In this document: piece after piece, positions 44,140 to 51,982 of the stretch | Layout: each line of letters starts with the position of its first letter | Position numbering within the stretch: position 1 is the stretch's first letter | Source of the DNA: CAWCAW01 sp963714125 | GTDB taxonomy: Bacteria > Actinomycetota > Acidimicrobiia > Acidimicrobiales > UBA8190 | Length of the DNA: 64,000 nt | Assembly (NCBI GenBank): GCA_963714125.1 | Contig: OY970234.1 | Coordinates: forward strand, 1,426,001 to 1,490,000 | Reading direction: 5' to 3' | Translations under genes and position numbers: made by a program | The notes under the pieces: generated by a model | Told to the model about the DNA's origin: nothing | The model's input: the letters and a program-made list of their open reading frames with translations, nothing else | The model's database searches: none

Positions 44140-44481
44140 CTACTGGTCGGCCTCCATAGCCAATCGCGAGCCCAACTGTCGGCTGATTCCAAGTTGCCGC
44201 GACAGCTCGCTGATGCTCGTGCCCTGTTCCTTTGCCAAAGCGAACATGGATAGACGCACCTGGTGCCGCGCTCCTTCCAACTCCGCAATGGCTTCGGTGA
44301 CCTCTTGACGTCGAAGCGGCCCGTGTTCCGCTTGGAGCGCGTCAGCAACCGTTTCGCCATTTTCGATTCGGCGGGCCACATCCGCGCTTCCTTTTTCGTA
44401 ACGCACAAGCACAGCCCGCAGGTCCTTAGAGCGTTCAATTACGCGAGCCATGTCCCTCACAAAGTCACTCTTAGCGGACAT
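44140..44481 (-). CDS. Small HTH protein, paralogue of 46893-47243
   Basis: 113 residues. The N-terminal half is helical. The C-terminal half has GARHQVRLSMFALAKEQG and the recognition region SRQLGISRQLGSRLA, a helix-turn-helix. The island gene at 46893 has the same length, order and C-terminus (ARTLGISRQLGAKLT). GAGG eight bases before the ATG at 44481 decides the start. Likely a DNA-binding regulator of the island. Confidence 0.65.
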   Translation of the reverse strand: MSAKSDFVRDMARVIERSKDLRAVLVRYEKGSADVARRIENGETVADALQAEHGPLRRQEVTEAIAELEGARHQVRLSMFALAKEQGTSISELSRQLGISRQLGSRLAMEADQ

Positions 44482-44620
44482 GAGATCGACCTCGCCTTCG
44501 TGGGTGTTGGAGCCGACCAAGAAGGTAGTGCCTTGAAGGGCAATAGTGGGTGGCGATAACAGTCAGCCGTCAGCCGCTCACCCTGAGATGGCAGACTACG
44601 TGTTGAGCTAAGGGGGGAGC

Positions 44621-45133
44621 ATGGCTGAAGACTCCGACCGCGACTCCAAGCCGACCGAGGGCGTCGATGACAATCTTGTGCTCGAAAGTCCCGAGGTTGA
44701 TTGGGAATTTGACGCGGCACTGTCGCGTCTCGACGAGGCTTTAGATCGATCGGGTAAGGCCGCTCACCGCTTCGATGCGCTTGCTGCCTTGACCGTGGCG
44801 ACGGCAGAGCTAAATGGACTTCTCAACGACGAACCGACCGTGGCCCATTTCGGGGCAGCACCGGATGACTCATATCTGGGACGCGTTGAGGTGGTCACAT
44901 TGGCAGGACAAGGAAAAGGGATCGCCGGAAGATTCAGGAAACCAAAGTCCGACGAGGACCAGCAGAAAGTCGGCGATAAGGTTCAGAAATACTGGGGTAC
45001 CGTCGAGAAGCTCGTCGAGAAGTACCAACCCAGCCAGTACCAGATCACCGTCGGATTCCCGATTGGGATTTCAGTGACGCTTTCGTGGGATGTCAACAAA
45101 CCCCCTGGCTCGCCGCATTCGACTGCAAGTTGA
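44621..45133 (+). CDS. Hypothetical protein, 170 residues
   Basis: GGGGGGAGC precedes the ATG. The N-terminal 20 residues are acidic and disordered. A helical domain (about 25-70) is followed by a charged region (RFRKPKSDEDQQKVGDKV) and a beta-rich C-terminus (YQITVGFPIGISVTLSW). No recognised motif. Two hairpins follow its stop codon. Confidence 0.55.
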   Translation: MAEDSDRDSKPTEGVDDNLVLESPEVDWEFDAALSRLDEALDRSGKAAHRFDALAALTVATAELNGLLNDEPTVAHFGAAPDDSYLGRVEVVTLAGQGKGIAGRFRKPKSDEDQQKVGDKVQKYWGTVEKLVEKYQPSQYQITVGFPIGISVTLSWDVNKPPGSPHSTAS

Positions 45134-45212
45134 ACACCGTCTCCTCAGGGCCTGGCTCCTGATTCATGAGGACTCGGACGATGCTCAGATTCGCGCTTCC
45201 CATTCCGGTTCT

Positions 45213-45239
45213 CCGACTCCCCTTATGGGGGAGAGTCGG
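45213..45239 (+). terminator. Hairpin downstream of 44621-45133
   Basis: CCGACTCCCC and GGGGGAGAGTCGG pair with a three-base bulge around TTAT, giving a stable stem 80 bases after the stop. No T-run follows. It is the better of two adjacent hairpins as a terminator. Confidence 0.45.
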
Positions 45240-45252
45240 AATCAGAATCTGG

Positions 45253-45282
45253 AACCGATTCGGAAAGTCGTTAGAATCGGTT
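45253..45282 (+). repeat. Perfect 9 bp inverted repeat
   Basis: AACCGATTC and GAATCGGTT enclose 12 bases. The surrounding 60 bases contain several more GAATC/GATTC words, giving a cluster of short self-complementary segments between convergent genes. Could be a bidirectional terminator or a protein-binding site. Confidence 0.4.
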
Positions 45283-45322
45283 CGGAATCGGATGACTGAG
45301 GCCTCTCGTTAGCCTCTCTCGG

Positions 45323-45772
45323 TCATCCTTCCGGTAAAGCCCAGTGTGTTCCGTCCCACCGGCTGCCATCTTCCTTGGTCGCAGACACCCATGCGGTGCC
45401 GCTCCAGAACTGCGTCCCGTCAGGCGAAAGCGTCCCTGTTACAGGAGACGTTCCGGCAAGATGATCCGTTTCCGGTGCATCTCCCGACCCCTTGACCGGG
45501 CGCTCGCTGAAATCGTCGACGCCACAGGAGGGGCATCGTCTTATCTCCTCGTACGCTTCCAGGCGGGCATTCTCTTCGGCTGCCACCTCACCGATCGCTT
45601 GGGCCTCTGACCCCTCGATTCGACCAGCGAGGCCGGTTTCGCCTAGGGCCTCGAACCGATTGATCGATGGCGGGGACTCCTCAGCCTCTCCCCGAGTAAC
45701 AATCCAGGTGTAGCCACATGCCCGACAGATACGTTCGTAATGGCCGTGAAGACGAATGGGACACATGCTCAC
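45323..45772 (-). CDS. Zinc-ribbon protein with Trp-rich C-terminal repeat
   Basis: 149 residues. CRACGYTW and CPSCG (about residues 16-19 and 80-83) provide two CxxC pairs for a split zinc ribbon, separated by a helical hairpin. The C-terminus has two copies of a WsGTaWvs-like strand (TQFWSGTAWVS, SRWDGTHWALP), reminiscent of the DUF2510-like motif in the protein at 42869. Cytoplasmic. Function unknown. Confidence 0.6.
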   Translation of the reverse strand: MSMCPIRLHGHYERICRACGYTWIVTRGEAEESPPSINRFEALGETGLAGRIEGSEAQAIGEVAAEENARLEAYEEIRRCPSCGVDDFSERPVKGSGDAPETDHLAGTSPVTGTLSPDGTQFWSGTAWVSATKEDGSRWDGTHWALPEG

Positions 45773-45940
45773 TCCCGTCGCAGGCCCAGGACTCTATCCA
45801 TACAAAGGCAGTTGGTCTTCGGCCCGGCTTGGTACTTTCGTGCGTGCGCCCATCGGTTCGCATTTTCGCTTTGGGAGACCAAACCTACCTCTTCGTAATG
45901 CCCATCATAATGGTAATTACGTTGTGGATAGACTCACGCG

Positions 45941-46855
45941 GTGACTCTCGTTCCCACCCCGTCCCGCCTCCCCTCCAATCCCAGCTCAGACCCTTCCGCA
46001 ACGGGGGTGGCCGCTGCCTTCCTCCTGGGCTACCAGGGGGCCACCAGAGCCGCTTACAGCCAGGACCTCGCGGCGTGGTTCTCCTGGTGCCAGGACCACG
46101 ATCTCGACCCACTGGAAGCCACGCGCGCCCATGTCGATGCCTATGCCCGCACCCTGGCCGAGGTGGAGCATCGCTCCCCCGCCACCATGGCCCGCCACCT
46201 ATCCACGCTGTCCGGCTTCTACGCCTATGCCGTCGCCGAGGACGTGGTCGCCCGCAACCCAGTCGCCAAAGTACGCAGACCCAAGGTGGGTACCGACACC
46301 GTCTCTACGGGGCTCGACAAGGAGGAGTTGGCCGCTCTGATCAAGTGTGCCGAAGCGGACAACGCGCGGTCACTGGCTCTCGTACTGTTGCTCGGTTTGA
46401 ACGGGTTGCGGATTTCCGAAGCTCTCGGCGCCGATGTCACCGACCTCGACACGGAGCGCGGCCACCGGGTTCTTCGAGTCACGAGGAAAGGTGGGAAATG
46501 GGCGACTGTCCCGCTCGCGCCGAGAACGGCCGACGCTGTGGACGCGCTAATGGGTGACCGAATCGACGGTCCGCTGTTCGCCACGCGTTCCGGCAAGAGG
46601 TGGCACCGGTCCGAGGCATGGCGGACGCTTCGTCGACTGGCGCGTGACGCGGTCCCAGGGAAGGCCCAGAGTCTTCATCCACACGACCTCAGACACGCAT
46701 TCGTGACGTTATCCCTGGACGCCGGGGCGAGTTTGAGGGACGTGCAGGACGCCGCTGGGCATGCTGACCCAAGGACTACACGTCGATATGACCGAGCACG
46801 TCACAACCTGGACAAGCATCCAACCTATGCACTGGCAGGGCTCGTGGCGTCATAA
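45941..46855 (+). CDS. Second tyrosine recombinase (XerC/D-like)
   Basis: 304 residues, GTG start. The core-binding domain (about 20-105) contains SPATMARHLSTLSGFY. Catalytic residues are Arg in LNGLRISEALG (about 151), HDLRHAFVTLSL (about 248-258), His in AAGHADPRTTRRY and the nucleophile Tyr in that last segment. All are present, so it is likely active. It is in the island interior, far from either att site, and differs from the island integrase. It may resolve multimers or belong to a second, older integration. Confidence 0.9.
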   Translation: MTLVPTPSRLPSNPSSDPSATGVAAAFLLGYQGATRAAYSQDLAAWFSWCQDHDLDPLEATRAHVDAYARTLAEVEHRSPATMARHLSTLSGFYAYAVAEDVVARNPVAKVRRPKVGTDTVSTGLDKEELAALIKCAEADNARSLALVLLLGLNGLRISEALGADVTDLDTERGHRVLRVTRKGGKWATVPLAPRTADAVDALMGDRIDGPLFATRSGKRWHRSEAWRTLRRLARDAVPGKAQSLHPHDLRHAFVTLSLDAGASLRDVQDAAGHADPRTTRRYDRARHNLDKHPTYALAGLVAS

Positions 46856-46892
46856 GGTGCGGAGGACCTCCACGTCCGCGTTAGGGGAAAGC

Positions 46893-47243
46893 ATGTCGGA
46901 ACATACCGACCGTCTGCTGTATGACATCGAAAAACTCGCCCAGGCTAACGTTCGCCTTCGCCAAGAGCTTATCAAGCACCATAAGGTTCTGGCGCGCAAC
47001 ATCGCTCAGATCGAGGCGGGCAAGTGGACCCATTCAACCCAACACCCCGAGACGGCCGAGCTGCGAGCGGAGCTGACCGAAGTATTTGACGCGTTCACAG
47101 ACGCGCGCCATGCGGTCCGACTTGACCTGTTTGCCGTGGGAGCGGACCAAGGGCTCAGTGCCGGTGCCATTGCCCGGACACTCGGGATCTCTAGGCAGCT
47201 AGGGGCAAAGTTGACGACCGAAGCGAATAAGCGCGGTCACTGA
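46893..47243 (+). CDS. Small HTH protein, paralogue of 44140-44481
   Basis: 116 residues. A helical N-terminus with LRQELIKHHKVLARN is followed by DARHAVRLDLFAVGADQG and the helix-turn-helix AIARTLGISRQLGAKLTTEA. The start at 46893 has AGGGGAAAG upstream. It follows the second recombinase by 37 bases in the same direction and may regulate it. Confidence 0.65.
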   Translation: MSEHTDRLLYDIEKLAQANVRLRQELIKHHKVLARNIAQIEAGKWTHSTQHPETAELRAELTEVFDAFTDARHAVRLDLFAVGADQGLSAGAIARTLGISRQLGAKLTTEANKRGH

Positions 47244-47303
47244 CTCGGGTTCGAAGGTGCCATCTCGGGCAGCCGATACTGGTCGTGAGAGGCTACGGCG
47301 ATC

Positions 47304-47504
47304 ATGCGCATTCCGACAAGACGACAGAAGCTGCTCATTGCCGTCGTGGTTCCAGTGGAGATCGTGTCAACAGTGTTCGCCTGGCGCGACCTCTCGCGGC
47401 GAGACGCCGATGACATTCGTGGTAGTAAGCGGTTCTGGCGTCTATTTATGGCGGCGAACCCTGGCAACTCGCTGTTCTATTGGTTGTTCGGTCGCCGCTC
47501 CTAA
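47304..47504 (+). CDS. Small membrane protein resembling PLDc_N-type proteins
   Basis: 66 residues. A hydrophobic helix (KLLIAVVVPVEIVSTVFAW), the pattern RDLSRRDADDIRGSKRFW and a second short hydrophobic end (NSLFYWLFGRRS) match the small PLDc_N/YxlE-like proteins of actinobacteria. Function unknown. Its 3' end overlaps a convergent gene by about 60 bases. Confidence 0.6.
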   Translation: MRIPTRRQKLLIAVVVPVEIVSTVFAWRDLSRRDADDIRGSKRFWRLFMAANPGNSLFYWLFGRRS

Positions 47505-47972
47505 GCGATGGTCTCGTATCGTCGACGTCGGATGCCTGGCGATCTCGGTCGTGGGAGAAGTTCGTCTGCGCACGCCCGGCGGCTCAGTTGCACTACCCAG
47601 GTCCGGCGCGTTACGACGTCGGTCGAGAGCAATCTCGGTTGGCGTGGCGGGGCGGCGAGTCGACGATCTAACGCGGCGTGGCGCCATGCCACTCCTATTC
47701 AGGTTCCACCTCGCCATCATGTAGCAGGTGGGCATTGGCCCCGTCGTCGAGTGGCAGTACGGAGTTCCGTTGATGCGTCCCACGTCTTCGGGATAGATGG
47801 GCTTTCCGCACCGCCCACAGGAGAGAGTGCGCGCCAGATCCATGGCCTGGCGGATACGCGTCCGATATTCGTCTGCGAATGCAGAGCTGGCCCACCATGG
47901 CCAGAGGCTTGTTGGTTTCTCGCGTTTGAATAGCCGCCGGGCGCGGATCTCGACGATAAGGGAGAAGATCAC
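47442..47972 (-). CDS. Cys-rich zinc-binding protein, uncertain 3' part
   Basis: 176 residues from a GTG. Residues about 45-75 hold CGRCGKPIYPEDVGR and a second Cys cluster (TPYCHSTTG, PTCYM), consistent with a zinc ribbon or LIM-like knuckle. The last 80 residues are Arg/Thr/Pro-rich and overlap the convergent gene at 47304, so the native protein may end earlier than shown. Confidence 0.5.
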   Translation of the reverse strand: MIFSLIVEIRARRLFKREKPTSLWPWWASSAFADEYRTRIRQAMDLARTLSCGRCGKPIYPEDVGRINGTPYCHSTTGPMPTCYMMARWNLNRSGMAPRRVRSSTRRPATPTEIALDRRRNAPDLGSATEPPGVRRRTSPTTEIARHPTSTIRDHRLGAATEQPIEQRVARVRRHK

Positions 47973-48255
47973 GATGATGACACGGGGAAGTACGACGAAG
48001 CGGTGCCGCCCACCTGTCGATACCGTTGCGACCTCAGAAACTCATGGACCTGCTTGACGTCAAGCTCGATGGGGCGCACTCATTTCCCGTCTTGGCCTAT
48101 CACCTCTCTGATTACCCACTCCAAGCGTGCACGAACCGTCGCGCGTGGAGCCGGAGTCGCAAATGCCCGATGGGGCACACGAACAGATAATGGAGGCCCG
48201 CTGAAGTCGGTTGGCAGGACGGGAAGGAATGAAGTGCGGAATGCGAGGAGGGAGA
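47973..48255 (+). other. Intergenic stretch, possible 48-residue frame
   Basis: The only frame worth noting is at 48043-48189 (+), starting MDLLDVKLDGAHSF with no ribosome-binding site. It could be the start of a decayed gene. Nothing else is seen. Confidence 0.3.
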
Positions 48256-48570
48256 TTAAACAGTCGCCGTCGGTGCGTCGGGCAGGTCGAGAACATGTAC
48301 CCCCGCCATCTCGAACAAGATACCTTGAAGCCCCCTTGCCACAATCATTCCGGCGGGCACTCGGTTGGCCACCTTGGCAAGAACACCCACGCTGGAGCAG
48401 TCGATAAAGTCCAACCCAAATGCGTCGATGATGATCTTTTGGTCACCTCGTAAACGATCGCACGCGTCCTGCAACTCGGCGATACTCGCTATGTCGATCT
48501 CGCCCCGCAGGGCCAAGACGATGCACTCCTCTTCGACAAAGGAGGCGATGCCACAGTTGGCGAGCCTCAT
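48256..48570 (-). CDS. STAS-domain protein (anti-sigma factor antagonist-like)
   Basis: 104 residues forming one STAS domain: ALRGEIDIASIAELQD and the conserved IDAFGLDFIDCSSVGVL, where the DCSS serine pair is the usual phosphorylation site. It would bind an anti-sigma kinase and free a sigma factor. No RsbW-type kinase or sigma factor is encoded nearby, so it may target a host system. The ATG overlaps the stop of the upstream gene. Confidence 0.82.
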   Translation of the reverse strand: MRLANCGIASFVEEECIVLALRGEIDIASIAELQDACDRLRGDQKIIIDAFGLDFIDCSSVGVLAKVANRVPAGMIVARGLQGILFEMAGVHVLDLPDAPTATV

Positions 48571-48860
48571 GCTGTTCTCCCGGTCAGGCGTCTTGACCTT
48601 GTCACCCGCAAAGACGGGAGTGAGCCAACCGGTTCGATGAACCCGGCCACGGACGCTAAGGCGGTCCGAGCAACGAAGTCTTGTAGTGAAAACGCTAGAA
48701 GGAGGGGTCCCGAACAGGTACAGGTGATTTCACCTGGAGCACGCGGAGGTGCGGGGGCTCCTCTGCGGATCCGGTGGAGCGTGCCGCAAAACGGGCAATC
48801 ATACCCGGCTGAGGCGACTGTCTGATTGCGCAATCGGAGATCTTGCCGCGAGACCTTCAT
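48567..48860 (-). CDS. Small CxxC protein coupled to the STAS gene
   Basis: 97 residues. YDCPFCGTLHRIRRG and TCTCSG provide two Cys pairs for a zinc ribbon. The gene overlaps the STAS gene by ATGA and so is probably co-translated with it. The start is uncertain; an ATG 30 bases further upstream is in frame. It may be a partner or regulator of the STAS protein. Confidence 0.5.
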   Translation of the reverse strand: MKVSRQDLRLRNQTVASAGYDCPFCGTLHRIRRGAPAPPRAPGEITCTCSGPLLLAFSLQDFVARTALASVAGFIEPVGSLPSLRVTRSRRLTGRTA

Positions 48861-48895
48861 AAGATGCACAACAAGTGGCAAAGCCTTCATGCGAT

Positions 48896-49234
48896 TCAGG
48901 TGGGTCCCAGGGCCGCTGACACATTCGTCGCACCCGCCACGAAGCGCACTACCCGTTGGGTCTGGGTGGTGACGCCAAAGTCACTGGTCGCTGCAATCTG
49001 GTCATGCGCACGCTCAACCTCGGGGCGAAACGCATCAAGGGCGCTCGCCCGCCACATGACGATGACGGTCACAAGTTGACGATGCCCGTCCTGCTCCAGG
49101 CAGAGCAACCCCCCAAAGTCAGGGTTGTCGGCAAACCCATCTATCGCCTGGTCCACCCCTGTACAAAGCGCCGACATGTTCTCCTGGTCAACGTGGAACG
49201 TCTGGACAACCGCGTACAGGGATTCGGGGTCCAT
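48896..49234 (-). CDS. Small alpha/beta protein, dimeric-barrel-like
   Basis: 112 residues. The pattern of strands and helices (LYAVVQTFHVDQ, GGLLCLEQDGHRQLVTVIVMW, AHDQIAATSDF) resembles ferredoxin-like dimeric alpha-beta barrels such as the ABM family, but no conserved motif confirms it. It is upstream of, and in the same direction as, the CxxC and STAS genes, 35 bases away. Confidence 0.55.
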   Translation of the reverse strand: MDPESLYAVVQTFHVDQENMSALCTGVDQAIDGFADNPDFGGLLCLEQDGHRQLVTVIVMWRASALDAFRPEVERAHDQIAATSDFGVTTQTQRVVRFVAGATNVSAALGPT

Positions 49235-49610
49235 GGTGTCCCTTCCTACCCACGTAGCTGAAAAGGGAACGGGATTCGGCTACGAATGATTGCGGCCGAT
49301 TCCTCGCAAGTTGGACGGGTTGCGCGAATGTTGGCGCGCCTCTTGGGCACGCTGGCCAGGACACGCTCACCTCGTCACTTGCGTTGAATCCCGACTCAAG
49401 ACGGTGGCGGAGACCCTGGACCTCCACCCCGCTCACCTTGGCGACGATGTGCGCTTGACCTCGAAGGAAGAAAACTCGTGGAGCCCGGGAGTCCGACCGG
49501 GACGACCCTCGTGCTGCTCGCGCCGCCTCCTCAGTGCTGTGGCCATCATGGCGGTCCGACGGGCCGATGACAAACGTCGAGGCCACCTCGTGCAATGGCA
49601 AGCTAATGCG
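49235..49610 (+). other. Stretch without a supported gene
   Basis: 376 bases. Open frames exist on both strands, but their composition is Arg/Cys/Ser-rich and unlike proteins, with no ribosome-binding sites. It probably contains the divergent promoters of the neighbours. Confidence 0.5.
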
Positions 49611-49850
49611 ATGAGCGAAGCTCCCTATGAGCCGGACCGCGAGGGATTGCAGGAAAGCCACATGTCGGTCGAAGGGGAGGCTCTCGCATGGGAAGAAGTG
49701 CTTGCCGTCGCAACATCACGGCGGCGGTCGATCAGTCTGTTCCTTGAGCTTGACCCGGCTCCAGAGACTCGCGACCTATTTGTCGACCTGATCGAAATGT
49801 GTGATTCGCTCATTGAGCGCTCCGAGCGCAGGTTGAGAGAGCTTTCGTAG
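49611..49850 (+). CDS. Small helical protein, 80 residues
   Basis: The acidic N-terminus (SEAPYEPDREGLQE) is followed by two helices (ALAWEEVLAVATSRRRS and a heptad-like DLIEMCDSLIERSERRL). No domain recognised and no strong ribosome-binding site. An in-frame upstream extension to 49290 has poor composition, so I start at this ATG. Confidence 0.45.
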   Translation: MSEAPYEPDREGLQESHMSVEGEALAWEEVLAVATSRRRSISLFLELDPAPETRDLFVDLIEMCDSLIERSERRLRELS

Positions 49851-49872
49851 CCCGCCGTGTGACCGTCGTCGG

Positions 49873-51844
49873 TTATTCCGCTACGACGACGTTGTGCAGG
49901 CGACGTGTGAGTTTCTCCTGCGCAAGGGCTTCGATCTCCAGGCGGTCGAAGTAGGTACGTCGAGAACTCTTGAGCGCATGGAGGACCCCGCGTTCGATCA
50001 ACCCGCGCAGCTCGTATTTCGAGAGTTGCAGCTCCCGAGCGGCGACCACCGACTGCACAAGCTGCTTGATCTCGGTCTCCCAGTGTCTGAGGTCTTCAAC
50101 CTGGATGAAGGCTCGCTCGCCGCGTCTTGCAACCGGGATGGTGCCTTGGCGTACCCACGTACCGATTGTCTGAGGCGAGACCCCAACGCTGGCCGCGGCC
50201 TCATCAAGCGAAACAACGCGGGTCCTTTCCAAAACGAGATCGGCGATGCAAGAGCGCTTTAGCCGGAGGAACCCACCGATCCGAGAGGCTTCGAGGCGAC
50301 CCGTTCGGATGCCACGAAACACCGCCGACTCGGACACCGCCAACGTGGCTGCGGCCTCCGTCGTGGACATCCAATGCTCATCGGACCAGATCCGGCTAGG
50401 CGACGGCTTCGGCCAGGTGACCGAGCCTTCCTCCTGTGTCTCGTCCCACCACTTGGGGCGCACACGCATGGTGTCGAAAAACCGCTTCTCTTCACAGGGA
50501 AGCACTAGGGCATTTTCAAGCTCACCAGCGATGATGTCGCGTTGGTGCAACATGTCGAGGCGCTCCCAGTCCGCCCGGAGCCGATGTTTCGAGCCCTTGG
50601 GTCGTTCGGGGATCTGTCGCCAAGTGGGGTCAAGGTCCCGACGCACTTCTTGTAGTTGGTGGTCGACAGCGTCGCGGGCGCTATTCCATACCTCGCGCGT
50701 CATCTTCCGTTCGATGTAGTAGTCGTAGGTCAGTTCGCGCATGGCGCTGGCATATCGAGTAAAGGCGCGACTGAGTTCCTTTGGTGCATCGTCGGTTGGC
50801 GGCGGATATCGCGGGGTTTGTGAGCGGTGCTCGATCCGGTACAGCACACCATCTGTGATGAGTTCCTCGACAAAAGGATGCGAGGACCGACACACTTCCG
50901 CATCCGCTCGGAGGCGACGGACAGCGATAGCCGCGGTAACTGACAACCTCACCGAGTGCGTTGCGATGCGTCTTCGGATTCCCTCTCAGCCGAGCGCCAC
51001 AGAGATGACAGCGCAGAAGCCCAGATAGCAGGTAGGTATCCGGCCTCCGACGTCGCCCTCGATTGTTGGCCAGTGCGGCACAGAGCCGGGCATGGACAGA
51101 CCGCTCCAAGATGGCAGGGAAGCAGTTACGCGCCACGACCTCGCCGTGGTAGGTGTTGTCGCCGACCAGCCGAGGATTGCGTAAGAGCTTGACCAGCGGG
51201 GCGTGTCTCCACACTTGTGTGCCTTGGGTGGTCGGAATCTGGCGCTTGTTCCAGTCCGCCACAATGTGGTCTACGGGCTCCCCACCAAGGACGCGATCGG
51301 CCGCTTCTCGGATCAGGCTTGCCTCTTCCTCGACGATGCTCAGTTCCCCCTTAGTGAAGCCGAAAGCTCGCACTGTGAGTAGGGAGACGCCATTGCTGGC
51401 ACGTTCTTTGGCCTTCGACTTCAGCCTCAGCGAAATGGATGACGATTCGACGTTGGCGAAGTTCACCAGCATGCGAATGACCGCTAGGCCAATCTCATTG
51501 GTGGAATCGAGAGGCTCGGTAACGCTGGTCAGGAATACCCCCGCGTGTTCACAGCGCTCCCAGAATCGCTCGAAGTCAGCAGACCGCCGTACGAGACGAT
51601 CAAGCTTCCACACCAGCACCCCATTAACCCGGCCGCTGGCGACCACCTGAACAAGGGTCTCGAAGGCGGGACGGCGCACGCGGCGGTCGTAGGCCGATAC
51701 GGCAACGTCCTCGTAAACATGGGCGATGTCCCAGCCGCGCGCCTTGGCGTACTCCCGGCAGGCTCGTTCCTGGCGACGAGTCGACTGAGGCGTCTCGGTA
51801 TCCTCAGCACTTACTCTGGTGTAGATGGCCACCAACTTGGCCAT
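49873..51844 (-). pseudogene. Large serine recombinase fused to two HTH domains, frameshifted
   Basis: One gene in two frames. The 5' part (from ATG at 51844) has the resolvase domain (VAIYTRVSAED, Ser about 12; KLDRLVRRSADFERFW), the recombinase domain and the zinc ribbon (CHLCG...CPSPPSGCG). At an AAAA run (50872-50875, TTTT on the coding strand) the frame must shift to continue into FVEELITDGVLYRIEH. The 3' part carries two excisionase-type HTH motifs (WMSTTEAAATLAVSESAVF; VVSLDEAAASVGVSPQTIG). The reconstructed protein is about 656 residues. It could be a sequencing error, real decay or slippage. The fusion is unusual for this family. Confidence 0.8.
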
Positions 51845-51982
51845 ACACTTAAGGATCCCAGGGTGCGGCTTTGGATTGGTTGACGTCCCTCCGAGTGGTG
51901 TAGAAGCCGGGTCCCCCAACTGAAGGGGCCACCGGGTGATCTTCGGTGTGTAAGTCCAATCACCCACCGAAGGAGACACCCG

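Noticed and set aside
45718..46557. 279-codon plus-strand frame overlapping recombinase 2
   Set aside because: Different frame from the recombinase, whose catalytic residues are intact; the product is Arg/Pro/Gly-rich.
49290..49610. N-terminal extension of the 80-residue protein at 49611
   Set aside because: The extension is Arg/Cys/Trp-rich and lacks a ribosome-binding site.
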